Shown here in pieces: positions 48,227-60,189 of a stretch of DNA of 64,000 bases. The notes beneath the pieces were generated by a model, which was not told the DNA's origin, searched no databases, and saw only the letters and a program-made list of their open reading frames with translations. The translations under genes were made by a program, and so were the position numbers. This stretch comes from Neelides folsomi (taxonomy: Eukaryota; Arthropoda; Collembola; Neelipleona; Neelidae). Position 1 is the stretch's first letter. Each line of letters starts with the position of its first letter. The stretch spans positions 1 through 64,000 of the forward strand of contig JAQGBZ010000250.1 in NCBI GenBank assembly GCA_034687125.1. The letters are read 5' to 3'.

Positions 48227-48895
48227 AAGGGATGAAGATTTAATTCAAAGTCAGTCATGTTTATAATTAATTTTATTTGTGAGTAACAAGTTCATTAATG
48301 TTACATTTCAAACTCGATCGTTCGATAATTCAAATTGATATATAACATAATGTACATTTATAATACAAAATATTAATCAAGCGTAAGGTTTATATTGAGC
48401 TGTGTTACTTTTCTAATGTTATTTATCCAAAAACTTATGCCGATATTCCTAATGATAATGACTATATTTATATACAATAAATACTATGTTATTAATTACA
48501 AATAGCCGAGTCATAGGATATTAAATCATGTTTAAATAATCATTTTCATATGAAATAAAGATTTTGATAATTAACTGTGTATTATTAAATAAGTATAAAT
48601 AATTATTAAGGTTAATTATTACAATTGTTCTACTGTAATTGTATATGGTAATGATATCCTTATTAAGGTGGTGTGATTTATTATTCTATTCTATAAAGTT
48701 TAAAAATATTTTACTGTCGGTTAAAAATTTCAATTTTTAGAGGAAATATATTAGGTAGATTATAAATACAAGTGTTTGAATATAAGGAGCCAATAAAATT
48801 GGCTTTTATTTAATAGTGTTAGATGATTTTAGAATAATAATTCATTTTTATTTTTTATAAAGGCAGAGTGAGCTCAATTTTTACTTGAATTAAAT
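48227..48895. other. convergent intergenic region
   Basis: AT-rich 3' flanks of TM2D2 (plus) and the phosphoethanolamine methyltransferase (minus). AATAAA-type hexamers are frequent, so a single poly(A) site cannot be chosen. No other feature is seen. Confidence 0.4.
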
Positions 48896-51549
48896 TTAAA
48901 GAGGTTTAGTTGCTGTAAAGAGACCCCAAGCTTGATCTCCCGCTCCGCAACGTTCAAGCTTCGCCTTCCACCCATCAACAATGTATTGATAGTCTTCAGC
49001 TTTGAATTGCTTGAGAAAGTCTCCTTTTATTTCACCGAATCTCTTCAATTCAACATCAAGAATATCCATAAACTTATTGGTTTTGTCATCAGCCACCACG
49101 TTGGTAAACCCGACTTTCTGAAGTAATTCTCCGTATTGGCGGACCGAGACCATATGATATCCTCTTTGGAGAACATACTTCAAAAAGGCTTCAGAGTGAG
49201 TTTCTTTGTCTCCGCTGCAATAATCGCTAATCAACAGCTTTCCGCCAGGCTTCAACCATTTCTATAAAGATATAGATTTTATCACTTTAAAAGCATCAAA
49301 AGCTATGTACTTTCATTTAATTTATGAGTTTAGGCAAACACATGTGCCATAATGCCAATTGACAGATGGTAAAAGGATTCTTGATATTGTTGAATTAAAA
49401 TATCGATTTATTAATGAACTTACGTAAAACTTGGAAAAGAGATCAAACTTATCTCCTATGTGCAGAATTGTGTCTCGGCTATAAATTACGTCATACTTTT
49501 CAGCTTCGAAGTTGGCCTTCGTAATATCGACCATTTCAAAGCTCACCTATTGAATTAATTAATATCCAGACGAATGATAATTGTCTCATTTGCAACACAA
49601 CATTCTGATATAATATGTATTTATATTCACTACATATACAGTACTAATATTTATCAAATCCTTTAAATAGTGAAATTTCACTTGATAAATACTATTTATA
49701 TTGAATTGAATTGAGCAATTACCTTCTTCCTCACGTCGTCTTCCATTTCTGCTTGATATTTAATTGCCATTGAAATCATATTCGTGCTGAGGTCTACTCC
49801 ATGAACGAAAGCTCCATGTTGTCTCGCCATGTGGAAAGCAGATCCTCCAATTCCACAGCCGACATCAAGAACTTTTGCCCCTTGTGGAAGTCCGAGTTGA
49901 GAAACAAAGGCCTCCGTTGTTTCTTTTCCTCCAGTGGAGACAAAGGTTTTACCAAAGATGAACTCATAACGACGAATTCCTTCTTCTGTGTATTGTTGGC
50001 CGTCCAAAAAGGCCTGCATTTTGGAATCCATTTTTGTATTTTATAAGGAATTTAGGGACTTATTTGAGGATAAGAAAAGGGATCTATAATTATTTTTTAA
50101 ACGCTGATAATAATTTATGGTAAATAATGATATTAGTCACAACATGGATGAATGAAATAAAAAGTAGTGAGATTGGGGTTTATATATAACTTTTATGTTA
50201 GTATTAGTAAGTAATAATAACTGACCTGGAAAGACTCATAGGAATCAGCAACGTGAGCCATCTTATTGAGTACAAATCCCAACTGGAATGGATTGCCGTA
50301 ATGCTGCAAAGATATTTATATATCAATTATCATTGTCGAGGAATAAAGTTAAGTCCTTATCAATCTTATAAATAGTGGGGTTCAAGATCAAAGAAAAGTT
50401 GAATTTGTATTTATCCCAATGTAAAATAACACGCGAGGGCAGATTGAGGCCACGTGTGATTTGACGTACCCGAATGTACGCTCCAATGGACAAAGCCCGT
50501 TGACAGACGAAATGGAACTCCTGCCCTCGGCTCGAAAGACGACTCTTCTTGAATGTGTCAAAGTATTCGGCTGGGGATCTGTAGAACGTCGGGTTGCTCT
50601 CGCGTTTCTTGTCTCCTATACACACAATTACATAAATGGGCTTAACACTCAAATCCTTATAAAATATTCCCAAATAAAAGTATATAAAGTATTCCTTTCT
50701 CTCTAATTAGGACTATAAAACTACAAATGTATTTACTTTGTATATATACATATAATAATTTATGATATAGCATGTCTGCTTATTAGGCAATTATTGTTAT
50801 ATTCTAAAATCTGTCTGTCATTTGATGTTTGTTACGCAATGTAAAATTGGTTGTGAAGATGTGTTTACAATATGACCTACATTGGTTGATGAATAATTTA
50901 TTTAATGTAATTAGTAACAAGTTGTTATAATAAATTAAAGTTCCACTTCCTCTCATTCATGTGGAATAGATGTACAGATAGAGTATATAACAATATAAAA
51001 TATAAATGTTAATTTAAAAATAAATTTTTTACACAATTTTTTACGATATGATCGAACTAACATTAAAAACGAACCTGATGGTCTATAGCATGATTCTCTG
51101 ACGAAGAGATACCCTCCTGGCTTGATCCATGAGAGAATTCTTAGAACGAGCTTATCGAGTTCCTCGTCGCAGAGGTACATAAGAAGCCAATTGGAAAATA
51201 CGAGGTCGAAGGAACCAGGAGGGAAATTGAGCTCAGTGACATCAGCCTGGAGAAATGTGACATGTTTATGGTGACCGTTTCGCACGCGGTTCTCCTCCAC
51301 ATATGAATTCATAAAATCCACGGCGGTGACGGACGTGGACATTTTGGCCAACTCAGCAGTGAATCGACCGATTCCGGCTCCAAGTTCCAAGACTCTTTTC
51401 CCTTTAGATGTAGGGCAAGTTGACATGACTTCTTGGCGATCTTCACTTGCCAAAATGTCATTAGCGGCCGAACAAAGCATCATTGATTCGTTCGTAGCTT
51501 CAAATTGCTCCCAAAACATTTTCATCTTTTGCCGTACTTCGTCCTTCAT
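48896..51549 (-). CDS. PEAMT: bipartite phosphoethanolamine N-methyltransferase
   Basis: Six exons: 51549-51075, 50615-50470, 50303-50226, 50013-49723, 49546-49424 and 49261-48896, giving 492 aa, almost the length of plant PEAMT (about 490). Two SAM-dependent methyltransferase domains lie in tandem. Domain 1 has VLELGAGIGRFTAELA, FSNWLLMYL and WIKPGGYLFVRESCYRPSGD. Domain 2 has RRYEFIFGKTFVSTGG, VLDVGCGIGGSAFHMA, the catalytic-type YSRDTILHI, WLKPGGKLLISDYC and ends AKLERCGAGDQAWGLF. The linker joins as YESFQ-AFLDGQQYT, which supports one gene and not two. The enzyme methylates phosphoethanolamine three times to phosphocholine, feeding phosphatidylcholine synthesis in the cytosol. Nematodes split these domains between two proteins. 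The start is the first in-frame ATG after an upstream stop. Confidence 0.93.
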
Positions 51550-53236
51550 TTTTCCAGGGTATTTATCCAATACGATGAAAGGTTTTCAGTTAACTGTCTC
51601 TCTAAAGCAGTAAATAAATGTACAAATTATATAAAGTCATTTAACTATTTTTTACTTTGAATGTACGAGTATAACCAATGGATTGGAATATGGAATTGTC
51701 GTTTAAAGTTAATTAGTAATAAGTAGTACGTTATGTAGTCATTATTACATTAATTTTTTATAATTCTACCAACATGCTATTGAAAAGTGCGACAGCGCTG
51801 TTAACAAATTATGACAACTTTTAAATACATAGGGATAACCCTATAATTTAATCGAGAACAATAGAATGTCTTAAGGTTGTATCGAAGTACAAGTTTTTAT
51901 TATGATATTATTGATAAATCTATGTCTTAAGATAAAAGCTGAACTTTAAAAATTACAAGTACCTTAACGTCTTAAAGTGGAGTGGTGTTCGCTCATCAAG
52001 TTTCAAGAACCGAAAGCCAAGTTCGTTAAATGAAAGATTTAAGATAAATTGAAAAAAAAACTTTTTAAATTATCAACTTGAGCTTGATAATGAAAACCTC
52101 AAGTTGAAGTGAGCATTAAACTATTCCCTCGTTCACTGATCCGTATGTACTTAACATGGAAATCATTGGATCTAAATGAAACTTGAGGCCTCGTACCATC
52201 CTGCTAGATTCATTTTGAACTTTGGTCAAAGAATTTATCTTTTATGAACACGCTTTCCAATGACGCGATGACTTTAATTTAGATGAGGTGATCAATAAAC
52301 TTCTTATACATAATATTTAGGTAGGTATAATTCGATAACTGCATATCCTCTTCCATACACTTCTTCTTAGGTATTCAAGACATTTTAAGAGTGAATGAAT
52401 GAATACGAGATTGGGATGTTTAACTAATGGTAAAAATAATCCCAATAAAATTATAATCTCAACTTAGTTTGATCTGTCTAGTCTGACTTCATTCATTTCT
52501 CTTCATTCATCTTTTACATTCATTTTGCATCTGCATGAGATGAGATGATGAGAGAGAGTCAATTGATTCATTTGGTTTATTAACGATTTAATTAATTACA
52601 TTCACGCCTTACTTCTTTAGTTTTTATAAGAATTAATATTGTTTAACTGTGCTGACAATAAAGAAATTCATGGATGAACTAAAGTTTAAACGCAACTCTT
52701 TCTCGTTTTCTCCCTAAAAAGCCCAAACGGCACCGTGCAATGCAAAGCAATGATTTTATGAGAGATGCGACTGCTCACTGCTAAAGTGGAGCCAAAAGTA
52801 GAGGCGAAATCAAAATCCAATTTTACCAATTTAATTCTTATCTTCTATTTCGTTTATTGATAAGTTTCATTAATTTTAATTAGAAAATTTGAGCTTAATC
52901 TCGTTCTAATTGGTTATATTTTACCTTTAGTAATTCATTGACAGATCATCAGTTTTCATTGTTTAAGAGTTTGTCACAAAAGTGTCAAATCTGGAAGGAA
53001 TTTGTTATCTGAATGCCACGCTATAATTCTCGGATCGGATATGAATTTTCTTTGTCCTCCTCATTATCGTACGTATTTTGTAGATCTGTAAAAATTAGTT
53101 GAAGCCTTCTAAAATCTAAACTAATAGTTAAATGCCATTAACGTATGTAGTAATTTTTTTAAATTTTACAGGATTCTGAATGAAGAATGTAAACAACCAA
53201 ATTTTTAGATGTAAAAGTTTTACCTAAGGACGAAAT
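51550..53236. other. intergenic between divergent genes
   Basis: About 1.7 kb between the PEAMT start (minus) and the RING-protein start (plus). No supported exon. It includes the promoters of both. Confidence 0.4.
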
Positions 53237-54323
53237 ATGATGGAAGATCCTTATTTAAGCTCTTTTTTGGACCATGTTAATTATGCTGCCAATTCGATTC
53301 TCTTCTCTTTCGAATTCTTCTTCGGACTTTCCTATTTCATTGGGAAGCAATTGTATATCTTCCTCTTCGCCATTTCCGAAACGATTGTACAGTGCTTCCA
53401 AGAATTCATCTCATTTATACAAATTGTCGGATTCGAATTAATCGAACTTGAAAAGTCGATATTACGTTTCTTTGTACTCATTTACTACTACTTTGGAAAA
53501 GTTATAGAAGGTGAGCATGAAAAATGATCGTAAAAATCGAAAATATTTTATTATTACAATTTTATAATGTCTTTGTCTTTGGCATACATTCTGCATATTT
53601 AATTAAAAATATTACAGTTGCAGGTTATTAAAAGGCATTATTTTTTATATAGCTTTTCAAACTGGGTTCGAAGATTTGATCTCGAGTATCAATTCAGCTG
53701 GGAGGTCAATTGGAAATCTTGGAGAGACGGCGATTAACTTGTTCGAAGATTTTCTTTTGCTTTTCTGGACTGTTCCACTGAGACTTGCTGATGCTTTTGC
53801 AATCGTCGGAGACTCGTTGATCGATCTCGCTACTTTTCTACTTAAAATATGTGACGAAGCTCTTGAAGTCATCATCTTGTCTCCTATTAATGCCTTTGGG
53901 TTTATGTACCGTCTCCTTGTTCGTCTTCTATTTTCCCCATTCAATTTCATTGCGAGTGTTCCACCAACGGCTTACCTGGGCCTAGTGACTTTAATTATGG
54001 TGTATTTCTTCTTTTGTAATTTTTCAATATTGAAGGGAATAGCTATAATGTTTCGTCTTATCAAACGCGGGTTTAAATATGTGTGGAAATTGAAGATTCG
54101 AAAGAGTAAACAAGAACCAAGTACAGCAACTCAATTTGGAGGTGAAGGCGACAAAAAGGGGATTTGCGTCATTTGTCTACAAAAACAAGTGGCGTTTTTA
54201 GGAAATCCGTGTAATCATTTGTGTGTTTGCGATGAATGTATTTATACACTTATTAATTATGATGATCGATGTCCTGTTTGTAGGAAATTGGTCACGATGT
54301 ATTCACGAGTTTACATTTCTTAA
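53237..54323 (+). CDS. RNF26-like membrane E3 ubiquitin ligase
   Basis: Two exons, 53237-53510 and 53653-54323, giving 314 aa. The N-terminal two thirds are mostly hydrophobic with several potential membrane helices (for example LLLFWTVPLRLADAFAIVG and YLGLVTLIMVYFFFCNFSI). The C-terminus is a C3HC4-type RING: CVIC, PCNHLCVCDEC and CPVCRK, ending in a short aromatic tail (YSRVYIS). Multiple membrane spans followed by a C-terminal RING with PC-x-HLC-x-C is the layout of RNF26, an ER-membrane ligase of vertebrates that positions endosomes and regulates STING. Orthology is likely but the membrane region is poorly conserved, so the name is tentative. The ligand residues of the RING are all present. 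Confidence 0.85.
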
Positions 54324-56210
54324 AATTGAGACTTATTCGAACCATTTTCAAAATATTCAAATCCGTCTAAATTAAATATGAAGCGTTCAAATATTTTTAT
54401 ATTAAAATTTTTATATTTTTTGTGTAATAATTTTGCTTTAACTTTAGATAATTTTTAGATTAGCTATTATTTGATTATTTAATAGAAATAGAACTTTAGA
54501 TTCATTTGAACAATTATAGTCGTATCAAAGTTAGTCTGGGAGTCTGAAACTCCTTTCTCCTTTCTTCACAAAATACCCATTGCTGTCAAAAACCTGTCAA
54601 ATCAAAGTACACTTAACTCTGGTATAAATACGACAAATCAAACGTTAAGAAATATTATTTTATTTTTATTTAAAACAAAATGTATAACTTGCAGAATCGG
54701 CTATTACTAATTTAAATAAATATCTGTACTTGTGTATTTAATATAGTGGTTTAAGAGTTTAAAGAAAAATATAGAAGTACCAATTTTTATAAAATAGAAT
54801 ACCTACTACCCTACATAAGGTTTATAATGCTTAATATCATAATTATTATAGACTAATTATATATTTAAATTGTGTTTTTGTTTTGTTATTTGGTATTTAC
54901 TAAATTTATTTATTAGTTTACAATATAGACAATTATTAAAATAATATGCAATGTTTTGACGCAACAGTTTTAATTTAAAAGTACTTATAATTAAGTATTT
55001 AAGTCATGATTATCAATCATTTCTTAAAATATCTAAATATATTTTAGCAACATTATGAGTGCATTGTACTGATTATACAGAAAACAAAAATCTTAAATCA
55101 TAGCTCAATTATTTGTTTTTATACAAGATTTAGTATTTAGATATTATTACATACTTCATAGTTTTGTGTATTTTTATACTCATTGATGTTAAATAATAAA
55201 GTTGTATACATAATAATATCCAGAATATTCAGAAATTTTGATGTATACCACAAGTTACTAATAAAAAATGTTATAAAAGTTATAAAAATATAAATAAGTT
55301 TAGCATTAACTCATTTACTCTATTACTAGATTACATTTATTATTATATATATTATATACTCATTCATTCATCATATTACGAGATCTCACTCTCGAATCGA
55401 AGATATAAAATTAATTTTAATGTAATGGGATATGGGATTTCCTATATCTTTATTATCAATATTTCATATTCTGCTAAAAGAAAATTCAACTGACTGGCGG
55501 CTTACTTTTGTATTAGGTATAGTGAGCATTGTGAGCATACAATTTCACATTCCACTCGGCATGCTTGTTTTCCAACTAGAGAATCTAAACATATGATTGG
55601 GAGGGTGCATGAAAGGAGCTCACCTGCATTTCTTCTAAATCTCAATTAGTAAATTTTATAAATCCGACTTCGAAAACACTTTATAGTTCGTTACGCTCAA
55701 GATTTTATTTCACTCCTTATCTTATCATCGATATCTAAATCAGGATTCGGTAAACATCAACTTTTTTATACAATCACATTTTACATTTATACTTTTATAC
55801 ATTACATACTACAAGTATTGTATATTTCTTTTAAGACAAAGTTCTTCTATAATTATTTTATTCTCAAAAATAAATTTATAACATGAAATTTCTTGTCGTA
55901 ATTAAACATAAACTTTAATTTATAGGAATTTGACGGTGCTTTTTACTTCTTTTACGTGGATAATATATTTCAAAAATCGGACTCAAGATTCTCTTCTTAC
56001 AAATCAACAGTTACATAATTTATATTACTTTTTTAAGTGTGATAAATTATAGGATAAATCAGAGTATTATACTAATTATATGATTAGTTAAGTGATTCAT
56101 TATACGATTAATTAACTAAATTAAGATTGGTTGTGTTCAAATTATAAAAACTTATAAATAAATAAAATTATTACTAAAGGTTGAAGGTACATAAGTAGTG
56201 TTATCTAAAG
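54324..56210. other. intergenic, very AT-rich
   Basis: No supported exon or RNA gene between the RING protein and the BTB protein. The sequence is strongly AT-rich throughout. Confidence 0.45.
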
Positions 56211-57260
56211 ATGGAAAGTTTAAGCTCAAGCATTTCAACCGAGCAATTAGAAAATATGCAGTTAAGAAATTTTACGCGAAGAATTGAAAACACACTCAAG
56301 ACTGCTAACAGCAGCAAATCATTCACCGATGTAATTTTCTCTTGTGAAAATGGACGAGTGGAAGTTTCAGCTCACAAATCAATTCTCTCTGCCGCGTCTC
56401 CATTCCTTTCTCGCATCTTTGAAGAGAACCTCGAGAGCAGTGTCATTATCCTACCTGATACTCCAGCAAAGATTGTCAAAGCAGCATTAAAACTCATTTA
56501 TACAGGAGAAGCGAACCTGAAGAAAAACGATGCGATTGCTGTGATGGCCCTTTGTGTCGATATTGGGATCATGCCCTTTGAAACAAGTTTGTCTCTCAAA
56601 GGAGAACAGTCATTGAATGAAATTCAGGAAGCAACAGTGAGAGTTGACGAAGCCGTGAAAAAAGTCATTAACATTGAGAACCTTCAATCAACTAGAACAA
56701 CCCGGAGTAATGTTAAGGAAAATGTAATGGAAGCGTCACCTAAAAAAGTCTCACCTAAATCACCTGCTAAGAAAGATCCCCCAATGAAATCTCCTAATTC
56801 TGTGACAAGAAAAAAGCTTCTTTCCAAAGATAACAGTAGCAGCCCACCGGAAAAGAAATTGAAAATGAATTCACCAAAAGGGAAGTTGGGTATTAAACTT
56901 CAACCCCATTCCAATGAAAACTCTCAGGTGATCACAGTTGAAATTGAAGAAATTGAAGGAGAAAGTTCAGGTGAAAATGAGGAAGTTGTTGAAGTGACAC
57001 AAATCGTAGAATTTGAAGTGGCTAGTGAAATTGTTCCACCCAATGTCCAAAAGAGCAGAGAAATTGCCGAGGAATCAAACAGAGAACCAACAGCAGAGGA
57101 AATCATGGAAGCGACAAGGCAAAGCTCACAAAAAGATCACGCTTATGCTTTTTATAATGCTAAAGGGTCAAAGTTGAAAAACAAATTAAGAGGAGAAGCA
57201 ATTGCTCTGGATGAGAGAAAACGGAGTGATCACAATTACTTTTCTACTAACATTGGTTAA
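56211..57260 (+). CDS. BTB/POZ-domain protein, intronless, 349 aa
   Basis: One uninterrupted frame. Residues about 25-125 form a BTB/POZ domain: SFTDVIFSCENGRVEVSAHK, SILSAASPFLSRIFEE, VIILPDTPAKIVKAALKLIY and TGEANLKKNDAIAVMALC, which give the expected dimerisation fold. Residues about 165-225 are rich in Lys, Ser and Pro with SPKK-like repeats (SPKKVSPKSPAKK is the type) and likely carry nuclear localisation signals. An acidic segment follows (EIEEIEGESSGENEEVVEV). No C2H2 zinc finger, Kelch, BACK or MATH domain is visible. It resembles the BTB proteins that act in transcription or chromatin in arthropods, but without a DNA-binding domain. The missing introns could reflect retroposition; no poly(A) scar or repeat was identified. 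Confidence 0.82.
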   Translation: MESLSSSISTEQLENMQLRNFTRRIENTLKTANSSKSFTDVIFSCENGRVEVSAHKSILSAASPFLSRIFEENLESSVIILPDTPAKIVKAALKLIYTGEANLKKNDAIAVMALCVDIGIMPFETSLSLKGEQSLNEIQEATVRVDEAVKKVINIENLQSTRTTRSNVKENVMEASPKKVSPKSPAKKDPPMKSPNSVTRKKLLSKDNSSSPPEKKLKMNSPKGKLGIKLQPHSNENSQVITVEIEEIEGESSGENEEVVEVTQIVEFEVASEIVPPNVQKSREIAEESNREPTAEEIMEATRQSSQKDHAYAFYNAKGSKLKNKLRGEAIALDERKRSDHNYFSTNIG

Positions 57261-57863
57261 ATAAGTGAAATTCATGTGTTCATTGTCTTTTATATTTTTG
57301 CTCAATTTTTGAATACCTTTTGGGCAATTTGCATCTATTTTCAGACTTATTTTATATGGATAGTATAAGTATCTTATTGTACAAATTAATTTTAAGTAGG
57401 TAGCTATTTTATGTGGAATTTATTCGGGTTCAATTTTGTATTAGATGGGTATTTAATTTCAATATTACACATACAGTTTCAATCCTGTTGATTTTAAGAT
57501 TGAACATTAATATCTGTGTGAATAAATTTAAGACATTTGGGGCATTTTTATGTAAATTATTTAGTTATTTATAATAAAACAATGTAAATATTAAATAGGA
57601 ATTAAGATGTAATACCTATGTAGAGAAAGTTTTTTTTATAACAATGTAAATGTGTGTAGGAATTAAACATTTCAAACATAGTATCTCGAATTACTCGAAA
57701 TGTTTTTTTATTCAGCTTGAATTTCCATTTTTGTACTTAATGTTTACATACGGAAAATCTATGTTTGGTTTTTAATATTTAACGACATTGATTATACGAC
57801 TCAATAATATCAAATGTATTATTTACAGAAAAGAAATAAGAACTCACCTGTTACTTGAGACCA
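57261..57863. other. intergenic between BTB gene and MTRF1L
   Basis: About 600 AT-rich bases. They include the 3' flank of the BTB gene, with an AATAAA-type sequence near 57573, and the MTRF1L promoter. No other feature is seen. Confidence 0.4.
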
Positions 57864-59328
57864 ATGTTGAGACATTTAATATTCCTTCATTCACGATGTC
57901 TACGTTCATTGCGGATTCGGAGTTATTCAAGGCAGAGCGGATTGTCTTTGAGTGATCCAAGAGTTGAGAGATACCTTGAAAGCCATAGGAAAGATTCATC
58001 AAATCTTCCCCACCCGCTTCGCCTCATCATTGAGGAAATCCTTTCAAAAAAGGGAGAGTTGAATGAATTGGCTTCATTGGCAAAAGGTCACTTTCATTTA
58101 TTATTTATTTTCTTTTCTTCATATCTCTCATGTTTATTATTGATTTTGATATTCACACTTACAATTAGTTGATAGAATTGACTTGCAAATTAGAATTATT
58201 ATCAAGTACATTTGGCCTAATCTACAATTTCTCAATTGTAGATGCCGAGTTGAGAGAATTAGCAGAGAAAGACTCGGAGAAAGTCAAATTGGATCTTCAT
58301 AATATAACAGACAAGGTTAGGAAATCATTTTTAGAATTCATTGCATAAAAATCACAAAATGGTGAATTCTGAATCCATAATTCGTACCATCATAGTTTTT
58401 CGACGCTTTGCTCCAAAATGAGGACGGAATCGAAGGTGGGAAATCAACAGTCGTTCTCGAAGTGTCTGCTGGTGTTGGAGGCCAAGAAGCCATGTTATTT
58501 ACTCAAGAACTCTTTGAGATGTACAATAAATTTAGCATATGCGAAAGATGGGAATCATTTGTAATGAACTCAGATAATACAGAAATAGGTAAAATATCAA
58601 ATTTTTTAGATATTTTTAATTAACCAATTTAATTTAGCGAGCATTTAATTCCTGATCATTGCATTTTCCTATAAGGTGGCTTGAGACATGCTTCCTTGTC
58701 GATAACTGGTGAAGGTGTTTACGATCTCTTGAAGTTCGAAGGAGGAGTTCATCGAGTTCAACGTGTTCCAAAGACTGAGAAAGGCGGACGAGTCCACACT
58801 TCAACAGCGGCCGTTGCTGTGTTGTTTGCTCCTAGTGAAACTCAAATTTTGATCTCGCCACAAGACTTGAAAATAGAGACGAAACGATCGAGCGGAGCTG
58901 GAGGACAACATGTGAATAAAACTGAATCCGCAGTTCGTTTAACTCATATTCCTTCGGGGATCGTTGTGGATTGTCAAACTCAACGGAGTCAAATACAAAA
59001 TCGGTCTTCGGCCATGCAAATCCTCCGAGCTCGTCTTCATGAAAGGGAAGAAGAGACGAAGAGAGCTAAGGTCACAACGGCGAGGAAACTCCAAGTTGGG
59101 ACGAGCGGAAGGTCGGAGAAAGTTCGGACATATAATTACACACAAGATCGGGTTACTGACCATCGAATATCCTCGACTTCACACAATATCAGAGGATTTC
59201 TTGATGGTGGACCTCCATTAAAAAACCTTCTTATTGAATTGCAAGAGTACGAAAGAGATGAAAGAATTTCTAGTTTCTTTGAACAGTATATGAAATCTTC
59301 TAATCATAAGCTGAAAAGTGGAAATTAA
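57864..59328 (+). CDS. MTRF1L: mitochondrial peptide chain release factor 1-like
   Basis: Four exons, 57864-58086, 58242-58315, 58396-58588 and 58676-59328, giving 380 aa, the same as human MTRF1L. The N-terminus is Arg/Ser/Leu-rich without acidic residues (MLRHLIFLHSRCLRSLRIRS), a mitochondrial targeting sequence. The GGQ motif that triggers peptidyl-tRNA hydrolysis is at residues 239-241 (SSGAGGQHVNKTES). The codon-recognition segment reads RVPKTEKGGRVHTST, with the PKT tripeptide typical of the general mitochondrial factor reading UAA and UAG rather than the variant MTRF1. It acts in the mitochondrial matrix on stalled ribosomes at stop codons. Its Gln is a target for methylation by HEMK1-type enzymes. 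Confidence 0.95.
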
Positions 59329-60168
59329 AAATTATAATTGAACTACTACTCTTTATTTATAATTTATAATTTACAACTTTCATCTTTCAATTTTCTATAA
59401 ATTAATTAACTTAATTAACAATATAATCTTTTATTCGGAGAGATTAAATGAGATTCGGGATCATTATTTCATTCATCTTAATCATCAATTTATAAGAACG
59501 GCATAGCTGAGCAAAGGGTTGTTTTGTGAGAGTTCAGCGGGAATGTTTTGAAGAACTCAATACTTTGCTTATTATGCAATACCAATATAATACAAATAAA
59601 ATACCATATATAAAGATAAGGACTTCGGTCACATACAGATACTTCAACACCTGAACCAATTTATTTTATTGCGTAATAGCATAGAGCAGCAGCAAAATGG
59701 TGTGAATACTTTTTATTCAGTTTAAATCAAGCTCTGGTGCTTCAACCATTATCAATTTACTAAAGCTGATATTATGGATTCATAAATATTTACCAAAAAA
59801 CATTTTAAAATAAGAGTAATTCAATATATTAATGCATGAAATAATAAGTAATTAATTTATAAAAATAACCTATTATTTAATATTAATACTCATTAATATA
59901 TTTACCTACTTTATCTGGTACAATATTAAAAGTTTTGACGAAATAATCATAATTTCAGTTGGAGGAATCATCCTTCTACATATCAACTTCTGAAAGTTCA
60001 ATACATTGGTGTGTTCCATGTTATATTATTTGTAATTTACTTAAAAATTTTACTTGTTCATCCCGCTGTTATTATGCATCGGAATTTTAACAATTAGGGA
60101 TGGAAAATAATCCAATCATCATCGATAATAAGTATTTAACAAGCTTTACAAATGATTTTCAATTACAG
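59329..60168. other. intergenic and probable 5' leader intron of CoA synthase
   Basis: No coding exon is supported. The right edge ends in TTTCAATTACAG (60157-60168), a good splice acceptor placed just before the CoA synthase start, so a non-coding first exon probably lies in this stretch. Its position could not be fixed. Confidence 0.45.
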
Positions 60169-60189
60169 ATGAAGAGCGAGAATGTCTAG
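60169..60189 (+). promoter_or_regulatory. upstream ORF overlapping the CoA synthase start
   Basis: If the acceptor ending at 60168 is used, the first ATG of the mature mRNA is at 60169. It opens a six-codon frame (MKSENV) that ends at the TAG at 60187-60189, overlapping the main ATG at 60182 in another frame. Such a frame would be expected to lower translation of the main protein. This is inferred from sequence only. Confidence 0.45.

Noticed and set aside
49696-50031. Separate single-domain methyltransferase gene starting near 50031
   Set aside because: An acceptor inside that frame joins exon 3 to AFLDGQQYT in phase and reproduces the linker of fused PEAMT.
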